DNA of 64,000 nt, taken from the NCBI RefSeq assembly GCF_028288205.1, contig NZ_JAQBOD010000058.1, positions 1 to 64,000 on the forward strand, in the 5' to 3' direction. The position numbers were made by a program, and so were the translations under genes. Positions 33,749 through 41,005 of this stretch are shown piece after piece. This stretch comes from Mucilaginibacter sp. GTDB taxonomy: Bacteria; Bacteroidota; Bacteroidia; Sphingobacteriales; Sphingobacteriaceae. The notes beneath the pieces were generated by a model, which saw only the letters and a program-made list of their open reading frames with translations, did not search any database and was not told the DNA's origin. The stretch's first letter is position 1, and every line of letters starts with the position of its first letter.

Positions 33749-34001
33749 AACCAGGCAGATAGAGGCGCATTTATTTGGCACCGCAGATACCGGCAGCGCT
33801 TTAGTATTTGAGGCCCGATTGATGCTGGACAATGAGTTGGCCGATAAAGTTATATGGCAGCAAAAGGCGTATGATACCATACAGCAATACGGTCGCTGTC
33901 AATTAAAAAAAGAAATTGCCCTGGTACATAACAAGCTATTTACCCAACCGGAGCATCTAAGCTTCAGCCAAAAAATATGGCAGCTTTTTAGTAAACAATA
34001 A
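33729..34001 (+). CDS. Small protein coupled to the ECF sigma factor (possible anti-sigma)
   Basis: A 90-residue soluble protein whose start lies within the 3' end of the sigma gene (20-nt overlap). Composition is helical: SWNETRQIEAHLFG, ALVFEARLMLDNELADKVIWQQKAYDTI, then YGRCQLKKEI and a basic end. The opening resembles the N-terminal anti-sigma helical module (W-x-x-I-E-x-x-L-x-G), but there is no zinc motif and no membrane helix. A cytosolic anti-sigma role is inferred from overlap and pattern only. Confidence 0.65.
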   Translation: MMTSWNETRQIEAHLFGTADTGSALVFEARLMLDNELADKVIWQQKAYDTIQQYGRCQLKKEIALVHNKLFTQPEHLSFSQKIWQLFSKQ

Positions 34002-34013
34002 ACCAAAAACGAT

Positions 34014-34697
34014 ATGAATATTGATAAAAACGAGTTCCGCAAATTCGCGGTGGGGCATTGCCATGTCCAAACAGATCGTGTAGATAATTATATTTCGGGC
34101 GTTGAAAGGAGCAGTATTCCTACAGCGATGACGCCTTACATAACCGAAGAACGCGAAATGCGGGTATCGCAAATGGATGTATTTTCACGGCTGATGATGG
34201 ACCGTATCATATTTATGGGGGCGCCTGTGGAGGCTAATATTGCTAACATTGTACAGGCCCAATTACTGTTCCTGCAATCAACAGACCCAAAGAAAGACAT
34301 TCACATGTACATTAACTCGCCGGGTGGCGAAGTATATGCCGGGTTTGGTATTTATGATACCATGCAGTTGGTAAGCCCGGATGTAGCCACTATTTGCACA
34401 GGGATGGCCCTGTCTTTCGGCGCCATATTGTTATGCGGAGGCGCGGCAGGCAAGCGATCGGCCCTGGCCCATTCGCGGGTTATGCTGCACCAGCCATTGG
34501 GCGGTGTGCAGGGCCAGGCATCTGATATTGAAATTACCGCGGTACAGGTATTGAAGGTAAAAAAAGAGCTTTATGATATTATCTCTAAACATAGCGGACA
34601 GGATTATCAAAAAGTACATGAAGTATGCGACCGCGACCATTGGTTAATAGCCAGCGAAGCGAAAGAGTTTGGGATAATTGATGAGGTGCTGGTGTGA
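34014..34697 (+). CDS. clpP: ClpP paralog (Clp protease proteolytic subunit)
   Basis: A 227-residue serine peptidase of the ClpP family with catalytic Ser134 (GMALSFGA), His159 (MLHQPLGG) and Asp208 (CDRDHW), plus the handle region QGQASDIEI. The nucleophile motif is GMALSFGA instead of the near-invariant GMAASMGA, and the N-terminus has the ~45-residue extension (TPYITEEREMRVSQMDVFSRLM) seen in Bacteroidota ClpP. There is no clpX or tig nearby, so this is probably a second copy. It lies 12 nt after the sigma/anti-sigma-like pair, suggesting regulated proteolysis of the anti-sigma or another local substrate. Confidence 0.85.
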   Translation: MNIDKNEFRKFAVGHCHVQTDRVDNYISGVERSSIPTAMTPYITEEREMRVSQMDVFSRLMMDRIIFMGAPVEANIANIVQAQLLFLQSTDPKKDIHMYINSPGGEVYAGFGIYDTMQLVSPDVATICTGMALSFGAILLCGGAAGKRSALAHSRVMLHQPLGGVQGQASDIEITAVQVLKVKKELYDIISKHSGQDYQKVHEVCDRDHWLIASEAKEFGIIDEVLV

Positions 34698-34840
34698 CGT
34701 TTTTTTAGTTCTGCTCTTGATAGAGGGACCGTTGCGAAGACCTTTACTAAACGTATGTCATACAAATTCACATCAATAGTATTGCCCGGCGGGGTCGCTC
34801 GCAGACATGGCTGAGGCGGTTTGATTTTTTGAAAAAAAGT

Positions 34841-35035
34841 GTTTCACATCAGGTGTTTCACCCTAAATTTGCAAAAATCAACAAAACAGCATAAACTTCT
34901 TATTATAAGCTATTTATGCTGCTTTACTTAAAGCTTTTATACTGTTTCAAAGTGTTTCACTCATTTTGTCAAATTATTAATTATCAATAAGTTAACCTAA
35001 AATAGTGTTTCATGTGTTTCATTATTTTGTGAAAC
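34841..35035. repeat. GTTTCA-rich dispersed repeat, copy 1
   Basis: GTTTCA occurs at 34841, 34855, 34944, 34954, 35007 and 35016, and its complement TGAAAC at 35030. The unit ends in a palindrome GTGTTTCA-(8 nt)-TGAAACAC. A related unit lies at 54653-54745; both share CAATAnGTTAA...AAAAT...TTGTTTCA-like order before the palindrome. It fills the convergent gap between clpP and the Bcr/CflA gene (34698-35142), which holds no ORF. Confidence 0.65.
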
Positions 35036-35142
35036 ACTACATCACCTTTTTTTAATGCGAAAACGTTGTTGATATAAGGATCAATAATGTCAATTGATGG
35101 GCTATTACGCTCATTACACAACCCGCTGCTTTTGAGTCTTAT

Positions 35143-36372
35143 CTAATGCGCCATCCCCACTCCTGCCGAAGCCGATACATCTACCTTGTGGGTTATCCGT
35201 TTGCGGCCAATAAACAATATCAATAAACCTATTATGGCTGATACCTCCATTATGGAAGCCATTGGCACTGCCGAATGACTATTAAAAATGCTAACGCCCA
35301 AAGTAGCCAAAGCCCCTAAACCTAACTGCAAGGCGCCTAACAATGCCGATGCGGTACCCGCATTTTTTGAAAACGGCGCAAGCGACAAAGCCGAAGCGTT
35401 AGGGCTGGTTGTACCAACACAGCATAACAGAATGAATATCATACCAATGGTACCGCCCAATCCAAACCAATTGTAAAGGCTGCCTATAAAAAACACTAAG
35501 GCTGTAATAACTTGTACAGTTAGAGACACCCAAATGATCTGCTCGCTTTTGTATTTTTTCAACAACAAATTATTCACCTGGCTCGAACCGATGAACCCTA
35601 CAGACAGCGTGGCAAATATCCATCCGTAAGTTTTGGCGCTCACCTTAAAAACTTCCATAAATACAATGGGCGAAGCCGAAACATAAACAAACAAACCGGC
35701 AAACGCGAAAGCGCCTGCAAATGCGTAGGTATAAAATTGAGGTTCTTTAAGCACCAGTAAAAAGCTATTTATAATAGGTTTAGGTTTTAACGAATAGGCC
35801 GGATCGGCCTTATAGCTTTCGGGTAAACAAAAAATAACGGTAAGCAATATTAACACTGCCATTGCACCTAATATCACAAATATTAAATGCCATCCAAAAA
35901 CTACGGTAACATAGCCGCCAACAGTAGGTGCTATCATAGGCGATGCACCCAGGATCAGTATCAACAAGGCAAATATTTTAGCGTTATCCTTTAATGGAAA
36001 AATATCGCGCACCATAGCCATTGATGCTACACCCGCCGCGCAGCTACCAATAGCCTGTATAAAACGCAGTAGTATTAAAGCCTCGATGCCGGTTGAAAAA
36101 TAACAACCTGCCGATGCTATGATGTATAATATCAAACCCACATACAAAGGTTTTTTACGTCCAAACCTATCCAGCAACGGGCCATATAATAATTGCCCGG
36201 CAGCTAATCCCACAAAAAAACTGGATAATGAAAGCGAAACCTGGGCAGTGGTTGTGTGGAACGATTTTGCAATAGCAGGAAAGCCCGGCAGGTACATATC
36301 AATAGAGAAAGGACCCAGGGCAGTAAGCGCGCCCAATATTAATACAGTGAAAAAGTAACGTTGTTTAGTCAT
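35143..36372 (-). CDS. Bcr/CflA-family multidrug efflux MFS transporter
   Basis: A 409-residue membrane protein with twelve hydrophobic helices. The helix 1 signature LGALTALGPFSIDMYLPGFPAI is characteristic of the DHA1 Bcr/CflA branch, followed by loop 2-3 GPLLDRFGRKKPLY and helix 4 RFIQAIGSCAAGVASMAMVRD. Family members export chloramphenicol, bicyclomycin or sulfonamides with proton antiport. No local regulator is visible; upstream (36373-36613) is non-coding. Length and motifs are intact. Confidence 0.88.
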   Translation of the reverse strand: MTKQRYFFTVLILGALTALGPFSIDMYLPGFPAIAKSFHTTTAQVSLSLSSFFVGLAAGQLLYGPLLDRFGRKKPLYVGLILYIIASAGCYFSTGIEALILLRFIQAIGSCAAGVASMAMVRDIFPLKDNAKIFALLILILGASPMIAPTVGGYVTVVFGWHLIFVILGAMAVLILLTVIFCLPESYKADPAYSLKPKPIINSFLLVLKEPQFYTYAFAGAFAFAGLFVYVSASPIVFMEVFKVSAKTYGWIFATLSVGFIGSSQVNNLLLKKYKSEQIIWVSLTVQVITALVFFIGSLYNWFGLGGTIGMIFILLCCVGTTSPNASALSLAPFSKNAGTASALLGALQLGLGALATLGVSIFNSHSAVPMASIMEVSAIIGLLILFIGRKRITHKVDVSASAGVGMAH

Positions 36373-36418
36373 AAAATCAAGAGAAGAAAACGATTCTCTT
36401 ATTTCGGCAAATATCGCA

Positions 36419-36460
36419 ATTGAAGATTGAAGATTGGCTATTAAAGATTGGTTATTTAAT
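36419..36460. repeat. Heptanucleotide short tandem repeat (ATTGAAG type)
   Basis: Six successive 7-nt units all beginning ATT: ATTGAAG, ATTGAAG, ATTGGCT, ATTAAAG, ATTGGTT, ATTTAAT. A 13-bp inverted repeat ATTGGCTATTAAA (36433-36445) reappears as complement at 36515-36527. Confidence 0.75.
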
Positions 36461-36613
36461 AGTTAAATTATCGTAATTTACTTAATAATTGACCTTAAAA
36501 ACATACAACTAATTTTTAATAGCCAATGTTTAATCTTTTTTCCAACCTTCATATCTTTTGGCTTATTATTTGATTAGCATTTATTAAATAAATATTAATA
36601 TCAGATACACATC

Positions 36614-36946
36614 ATGAAAAAGTTAATTGTATATACCGGAATAATTACTTCACTATTGCTTATAACAGGCAATTTTGCACAAGCTCAAGAACAACATAAG
36701 GGCATAAGCTCACAAGGCAAGGGTGCTATAATTGGCGGTGCCGGCGGCGCTGTTGCGGGTGGCCTTATTGGCCATAATGTTGGCGGCGCTTTAATAGGAG
36801 GTGCAATAGGTGCAGGTGGCGGTTACATTATAGGCAATGAGCACCGTAAACATGAAGAGAAAAAAAGACGCGCTGCTTACCGGGCGGCCTATTATCGTAA
36901 ACATGGTCATTATCCAAACGCTTACGTTTATCAAAAAAAACATTAA
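36614..36946 (+). CDS. Glycine-zipper outer-membrane-associated protein
   Basis: A 110-residue exported protein: signal peptide ending FAQAQ (about residue 24), then a glycine-zipper block with repeated GxxxG/GGxxGG motifs (residues ~36-75: GAIIGGAGGAVAGG, GALIGGAIGAGGG), then a basic, Tyr/His-rich tail (RRAAYRAAYYRKHGHYP). Glycine-zipper 2TM-like domains insert as tight helical pairs in membranes. Probably an envelope-stress or structural protein; function not known. A terminator follows at 36971. Confidence 0.75.
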   Translation: MKKLIVYTGIITSLLLITGNFAQAQEQHKGISSQGKGAIIGGAGGAVAGGLIGHNVGGALIGGAIGAGGGYIIGNEHRKHEEKKRRAAYRAAYYRKHGHYPNAYVYQKKH

Positions 36947-36970
36947 TAATAACTCACTAAACTTATTATA

Positions 36971-36998
36971 GCCTGTAGCTACTGTTACAGGCTTTTAT
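36971..36998 (+). terminator. Terminator after glycine-zipper gene
   Basis: GCCTGTA pairs with TACAGGC around an 8-nt loop and is followed by a T-rich run. Confidence 0.7.
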
Positions 36999-37073
36999 TT
37001 TTAATAGCATTTTACTATAAATTTTACCTGCATTAAGATAAACCATGCAACAAAAATTTACGTTAAAGATTAA

Positions 37074-38294
37074 ATGGTTAAAAGGTTACCTGTAGTTATT
37101 TTTTTATTTTTATTACCTGTTTTGCTAAAGGCTCAAGCCGATAGCAGTAAGATAAAACACCTAACAGATACCGTTAAAAAAAGCGACCTGATAGATATAG
37201 CCGGCTCACTTTTTCACATCAAATCACGCCCGATATCGGACCAGGAAAAAAAGAAGTTTTACTTCTCTATACTGCCTATTTCTTCTTCCGGAGCATCAGA
37301 TGGTAAAGTATTGATCACATCTACAACTGTTGGTTATTATTTGGGCAATCAGCATACTACCTATCTATCCACAATTAATTTTACACCTTATTTCAATTTT
37401 AAAGGGCGTTATGGTTTACCCATACGTTCAAGTATCTGGCTAAATAATAATAGCTACAATATACAGGGCGATACCCGTTTTATGGTATACCCGCAATATA
37501 CCTGGGGGCTTGGCGGTGACAGGCCGGCTGAAGATAAATATTTAGTTAACTATAAATACCTGCGTTTGTATCAAAGTGCGCTTAAGCGTATAACGTCATA
37601 CTTCTTTGCCGGTATTGGTTATAACATGGATTATTATATTGATATAGATGGTGCTAATGGCACCAATACTACCCTGCGCCAGTTCACCAATTATAAGTAT
37701 GGCACCCAAATGGATCAAAATTCATTGTCGGCAGGGGCCAGTGTAAATTTGCTGTATGATACCCGCAATAACCTCATTAACCCTTTGCCGGGTTGGTACG
37801 CCAATTTAGTTTACAGGTACAACCCGGTATTTTTAGGTAGCGACAACAACTGGCAGTCATTATATATTGATGTACGTAAATATATCGCGTTAACACATTC
37901 GGGCCCTAAAAATATTTTAGCTTTTTGGACATATTACTGGACGGCTATTTCGCCGGGTGTGCCGTACCTAAGTTTACCGGCTATAGGTATGGATCCTTAC
38001 CAGCGCTCGGGGCGTGGTATTGAACAAAATCGTTATCGTGGCTCAAGCCTCTTTTATTTGGAGGGCGAATACCGGCGCGATATTACCGCCAACGGTTTAT
38101 TAGGCTTTGTAATATTTGCCAATTTAAACGCTGCTACACAGTTAAACACCCGCAACTTTAAGTACTGGAACCCTGCCGGAGGTAGTGGGTTACGTATAAA
38201 ATTTAACAAAAAATCAAACACCAATATTGATTTTGACTATGGATTTAGTAAAGATTATTCTGCCTTTTTATTAAATTTGGGTGAGGCATTTTAG
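37074..38294 (+). CDS. BamA/TamA-like surface-antigen barrel without POTRA domains
   Basis: A 406-residue protein with a signal peptide (ends LLKAQ) and then, after ~60 residues, a 16-strand-type barrel of the bacterial surface antigen superfamily: YFSILPISSSGASDGK, SAGASVNLLYDTRNNLINPLPGWY (the conserved D-x-R-N-x-x-x-P-x-x-G motif), and ending GEAF with a terminal Phe. No POTRA repeats are present, so it is unlikely to be the essential BamA. Small POTRA-less homologues of unknown role are common in Bacteroidota. Confidence 0.8.
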   Translation: MVKRLPVVIFLFLLPVLLKAQADSSKIKHLTDTVKKSDLIDIAGSLFHIKSRPISDQEKKKFYFSILPISSSGASDGKVLITSTTVGYYLGNQHTTYLSTINFTPYFNFKGRYGLPIRSSIWLNNNSYNIQGDTRFMVYPQYTWGLGGDRPAEDKYLVNYKYLRLYQSALKRITSYFFAGIGYNMDYYIDIDGANGTNTTLRQFTNYKYGTQMDQNSLSAGASVNLLYDTRNNLINPLPGWYANLVYRYNPVFLGSDNNWQSLYIDVRKYIALTHSGPKNILAFWTYYWTAISPGVPYLSLPAIGMDPYQRSGRGIEQNRYRGSSLFYLEGEYRRDITANGLLGFVIFANLNAATQLNTRNFKYWNPAGGSGLRIKFNKKSNTNIDFDYGFSKDYSAFLLNLGEAF

Positions 38295-38447
38295 TTATTT
38301 ATTAAAATATTTTAATTTTTATTAAATTTAATGAAACAAAAAAAATAAATTATATTTGTTTTATACTGTCGAAAAATTTTTTCCGCGCCCAAAGGTTAAT
38401 TTGCACATCTCATTTTTAAAAATTTTCGGATTATTTAATCCTTATCA

Positions 38448-38807
38448 ATGTCAAAACGTATTTTAATATTAGACGATAATCAAGACATACTGGATATTGT
38501 TCATGAAACACTTGCCTATGAACAATTTGATGTAAAAGGCACTTCTAATGGAGAAGATGTTATGCCTTTTGTTGAAGAATTTAATCCCGACCTGGTAATA
38601 TTAGATTACCGTGTTGCGGGTATGAATGGTGGCGAACTTTGCAAGCAAATAAAATGTCATCCTAAATATAAAGATACGCCGGTTATTATATTCTCTGCTT
38701 ACATCAATCATGATGATGAACTTTTTGATTATGGCTGCGATGCCATTATTAACAAACCATTTGATTTAACCGAACTGGTTGAAAAAGTTAACAGCCTCAT
38801 CTCTTAA
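38448..38807 (+). CDS. Single-domain response regulator
   Basis: A 119-residue receiver domain with no output domain. Acidic pocket Asp9/Asp10 (ILDDN), phospho-acceptor Asp53 (VILDYRVAGMNGGELC), the Thr/Ser position in IIFSAY and Lys in INKPFD are all in place. Such stand-alone receivers relay phosphate or act as CheY-like diffusible effectors. No kinase is adjacent; the receiver-less CheB-CheR kinase at 1278 is one possible but distant partner. A similar gene lies at 44113. Confidence 0.85.
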   Translation: MSKRILILDDNQDILDIVHETLAYEQFDVKGTSNGEDVMPFVEEFNPDLVILDYRVAGMNGGELCKQIKCHPKYKDTPVIIFSAYINHDDELFDYGCDAIINKPFDLTELVEKVNSLIS

Positions 38808-38975
38808 CTCATTTCCGATACTATTTTTTTATTTTAATTAAATTTTCACCAGCTTAAAACAATAAAAACATGCATGTGTTACCTGTTATAAAGCATATAT
38901 AAAATATTCAAATAACACACGCACTATTTTTAATTATAATGCTTACTATTGTTATAACTTAACTAAAATCATTAA

Positions 38976-39428
38976 ATGAAAATTTTTATCGCCAAGCTTC
39001 CTTATCAATACCAGGAGGCTGACATTACAGAGTTATTTGCCACGTATGGCGAAGTTGGTTCTGTTAACCTGATCATGGATCGTGAAACCGGCAGAAGCAA
39101 GTGCTATGCTTTTGTTGAAATGCCAAATGATGATGAAGCTCAAAACGCGATCACTAATCTGGATGAAAAACAAATACTTGACAAAGCAATTGCTGTAAGC
39201 CAAGCCAAAGAAAAGACCGACAGACCAAGCGGTGGCGGCTATGGTGGCGGTGGTGGTTACAACCGTGGCGGAAATAGTGGTGGTGGCTATCGTGGCGGCA
39301 ACAGCGGTGGTGGCGGTGGTTACAACCGCGATAAAGGCAGCGGCGGCGGAAGCTATCGTGATAAAGGTAATAGCGGTGGCGGAAGCTATCGCGATAGAGG
39401 AAACAATAAAGGAAACTCAGATTATTAA
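38976..39428 (+). CDS. Glycine-rich RRM RNA-binding protein
   Basis: A 150-residue protein with one RNA recognition motif (residues 1-80: RNP2 IFIAKL, RNP1 KCYAFVEM) and a Gly/Arg/Tyr-rich tail (GGGYNRGG and GGGSYRDKG repeats), the architecture of cold-inducible RNA-binding proteins found in Bacteroidota and cyanobacteria. RNP2 IFIAKLP and RNP1 KCYAFVEM retain the aromatic position for RNA stacking only in RNP1 (Tyr/Phe). It ends with a strong 20-bp terminator hairpin. ORFs in other frames of the Gly-rich tail are artefacts of the GGT/GGC repeats. Confidence 0.88.
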   Translation: MKIFIAKLPYQYQEADITELFATYGEVGSVNLIMDRETGRSKCYAFVEMPNDDEAQNAITNLDEKQILDKAIAVSQAKEKTDRPSGGGYGGGGGYNRGGNSGGGYRGGNSGGGGGYNRDKGSGGGSYRDKGNSGGGSYRDRGNNKGNSDY

Positions 39429-39441
39429 TCTGCAGCAACTC

Positions 39442-39490
39442 ATTATAAAATAAAAGCCGGCCTTAAAAGAGCCGGCTTTTATTTTATAAT
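39442..39490 (+). terminator. 20-bp perfect terminator hairpin
   Basis: ATTATAAAATAAAAGCCGGC (39442-39461) is fully complementary to 39471-39490, loop 9 nt, with the T-rich half downstream of the GC core. Confidence 0.9.
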
Positions 39491-39531
39491 CATTTTACAT
39501 TTTTACACTTAATTATATGTTTTGAATTATG

Positions 39532-39539
39532 TATTTTTG
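39532..39539 (+). promoter_or_regulatory. -7 box of the YafQ-type TA pair
   Basis: TATTTTTG fits TAnnTTTG and lies 16 nt before the antitoxin ATG at 39556. Confidence 0.4.
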
Positions 39540-39555
39540 CATATAAGAGCTTAAA

Positions 39556-39765
39556 ATGGTAATAATAGATTCAACTTTAGAAAAAATCATGCAACTGGAT
39601 TTTAATTCCAGGGAGATGCTATTGGAGATATTGCAAAAACGACAAATAGAAGCACGTCGTAATAAAATGGCTAAAACAGCTAAACAAACTTTAAAAGAAT
39701 ATCATTCAGGTAAAATACAGCCCCAAACTGTCAACGAGGTACTTGAAAAATTAAATACGCTATAA
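39556..39765 (+). CDS. Antitoxin of a YafQ/RelE-type pair
   Basis: A 69-residue, mostly helical protein (STLEKIMQLDFNSREMLLEILQKRQIEARRNKMAKTAKQTLKEY split across two helices) ending EVLEKLNTL. It resembles short antitoxins encoded directly ahead of YafQ/RelE-type mRNA interferases in Bacteroidota. The toxin gene begins 6 nt after its stop, at 39772, and is frameshifted, so the antitoxin appears to be the surviving half. No separate DNA-binding domain is obvious. Confidence 0.65.
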   Translation: MVIIDSTLEKIMQLDFNSREMLLEILQKRQIEARRNKMAKTAKQTLKEYHSGKIQPQTVNEVLEKLNTL

Positions 39766-39771
39766 TATCCT

Positions 39772-40054
39772 ATGCCTTCGGAGCGAAAACTGGTATTATC
39801 AAAAGCTTTCGAAAAATCTTATCAAAAGTTTACAAACAAAAATCAGGCATTAAAAAACTCAATTGCCAAAGCATTACAAAAATTACAGCATGATGCTTGA
39901 CCCAACCCTAAGAACACACAAACTAAGTGGAAAGCTGGCAGCATATTTAGCTTGTTCATGTGGCTATGACTGCCGCATTATTTTCACTATTGAAAAAGAC
40001 AATGTTGAAAATATATTATTGTTAGATATAGGTACGCACGATGACGTATATTAA
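39772..40054 (+). pseudogene. Frameshifted YafQ/RelE-type toxin
   Basis: ATG 39772 opens a frame reading MPSERKLVLSKAFEKSYQKF, continuing to LQKLQHDA and a TGA at 39898-39900. The +1 frame from about 39893 continues the same protein: MLDPTLRTHKLSGKLAAYLA, then YDCRIIFTIEK and LLLDIGTHDDVY to the stop at 40052-40054. HKLSGKL, RIIF and IGTHDDVY are hallmark motifs of YafQ/RelE toxins. A 2-nt deletion or 1-nt insertion near 39890-39897 would join the two halves (about 93 residues). The 63-aa ORF starting at 39863 has a spurious N-terminus. A sequencing error is possible. Confidence 0.8.
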
Positions 40055-40088
40055 AAAGGCTTAAGAAAAATCTCTTAAGCCTTTTTAA
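40051..40088 (+). terminator. Terminator overlapping the toxin stop codon
   Basis: TTAAAAAGGCTTAAGA (40051-40066) is perfectly complementary to 40073-40088 around a 6-nt loop. The left arm contains the toxin TAA. It lies between convergent genes and has A and T tracts on both sides, so it may serve both. Confidence 0.85.
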
Positions 40089-40104
40089 TTCATACAATGG
40101 TAAA

Positions 40105-40755
40105 TTAAAACTTAAAGCCTAAACCAAACTGCCAAACCTGGTTACGGTAATCGGGCACGTATGTATTGCCATAATTATCTGTTTGTTGCAGGTCAATAGT
40201 ATACCTGCCATGTACATCAACCGATCGGTTAATATCAAAGCTTACTCCAATAACTCCATCTAAAAATGATTTGTGTCCATCGTTATTTTCGTAATACTGC
40301 TCGCTTGATATGGTAAAGCCATCGTTATAAGTATTTGTAGTAGAGAGCAAATACGACAACTGCGGGCCAATATAAAAGTTAAATGCAGGCCCTACTTTAA
40401 ATTTAGCCAATAACGGGATATCAATAAAATCAGTACGTTGGGTAAAACTTCCATCTTGCGTAGCAGCAGTATATCCTTTTTGCGAGTACAATACTTCAGG
40501 AGCGAAAGATAACGGATAAATTAAAGGCAAATTAAATGTAACACCCGCATTAAGCCCGGCTAAAGTACCAGTGCTATAATTTGAATTATAGGAACTAATT
40601 GAGTTTGATATGTTTACACCCACCTCAAAACCTACCGTGGGTTGATAAAAATCACCATTATCGCTTCTGTTGTTGCGCGGAGAATGATAATATCGTTGTG
40701 CGCTTACTGAGCCCGCAACCAGCAGGCCGATAGCTAAAAAGAGAATTTTTTTCAT
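40105..40755 (-). CDS. Small outer-membrane beta-barrel (porin-family/OMP_b-brl_2)
   Basis: A 216-residue protein with a signal peptide (ends GSVSAQ) followed by an eight-strand-type barrel: PTVGFEVGVNIS, TGTLAGLNAGVTFNLP, LSFAPEVLYSQKG, IDIPLLAKFKVGPAFNFYIGPQLSYLL, and a C-terminal VWQFGLGFKF ending in Phe. The PEVLYSQKGY and IPLLAKF blocks are typical of the outer-membrane beta-barrel 2 family widespread in Bacteroidota. Function is unknown. Monocistronic by position, convergent with the TA pair. Confidence 0.82.
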   Translation of the reverse strand: MKKILFLAIGLLVAGSVSAQRYYHSPRNNRSDNGDFYQPTVGFEVGVNISNSISSYNSNYSTGTLAGLNAGVTFNLPLIYPLSFAPEVLYSQKGYTAATQDGSFTQRTDFIDIPLLAKFKVGPAFNFYIGPQLSYLLSTTNTYNDGFTISSEQYYENNDGHKSFLDGVIGVSFDINRSVDVHGRYTIDLQQTDNYGNTYVPDYRNQVWQFGLGFKF

Positions 40756-41005
40756 TATAGTGTAAGTTGTTTTTAGTTAATACTGATTTTTAGAGTAAAA
40801 CTGTTTACAAAGGTTTATTTACATGTAACATTTAGTATTAAAATCCATGCAAATTCCTGGTAACATGCGAATTGATTTTTCGTCTTATTTACTTAAACAT
40901 GCTTTAGCCTTTAAAGGGTTGTTTTATCCACAAAATCACTTTTGATGCCCCCTCCTATTTTTATAGTTAAAATTTTTAAATACATTTATTTTTTAAACCT
41001 ATAAC

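Noticed and set aside
39232-39453. Val/Ala-rich plus-strand ORF and an opposite His/Arg-rich ORF at 39154-39438
   Set aside because: Both are alternate frames of the Gly-rich repeat tail of the RRM protein.
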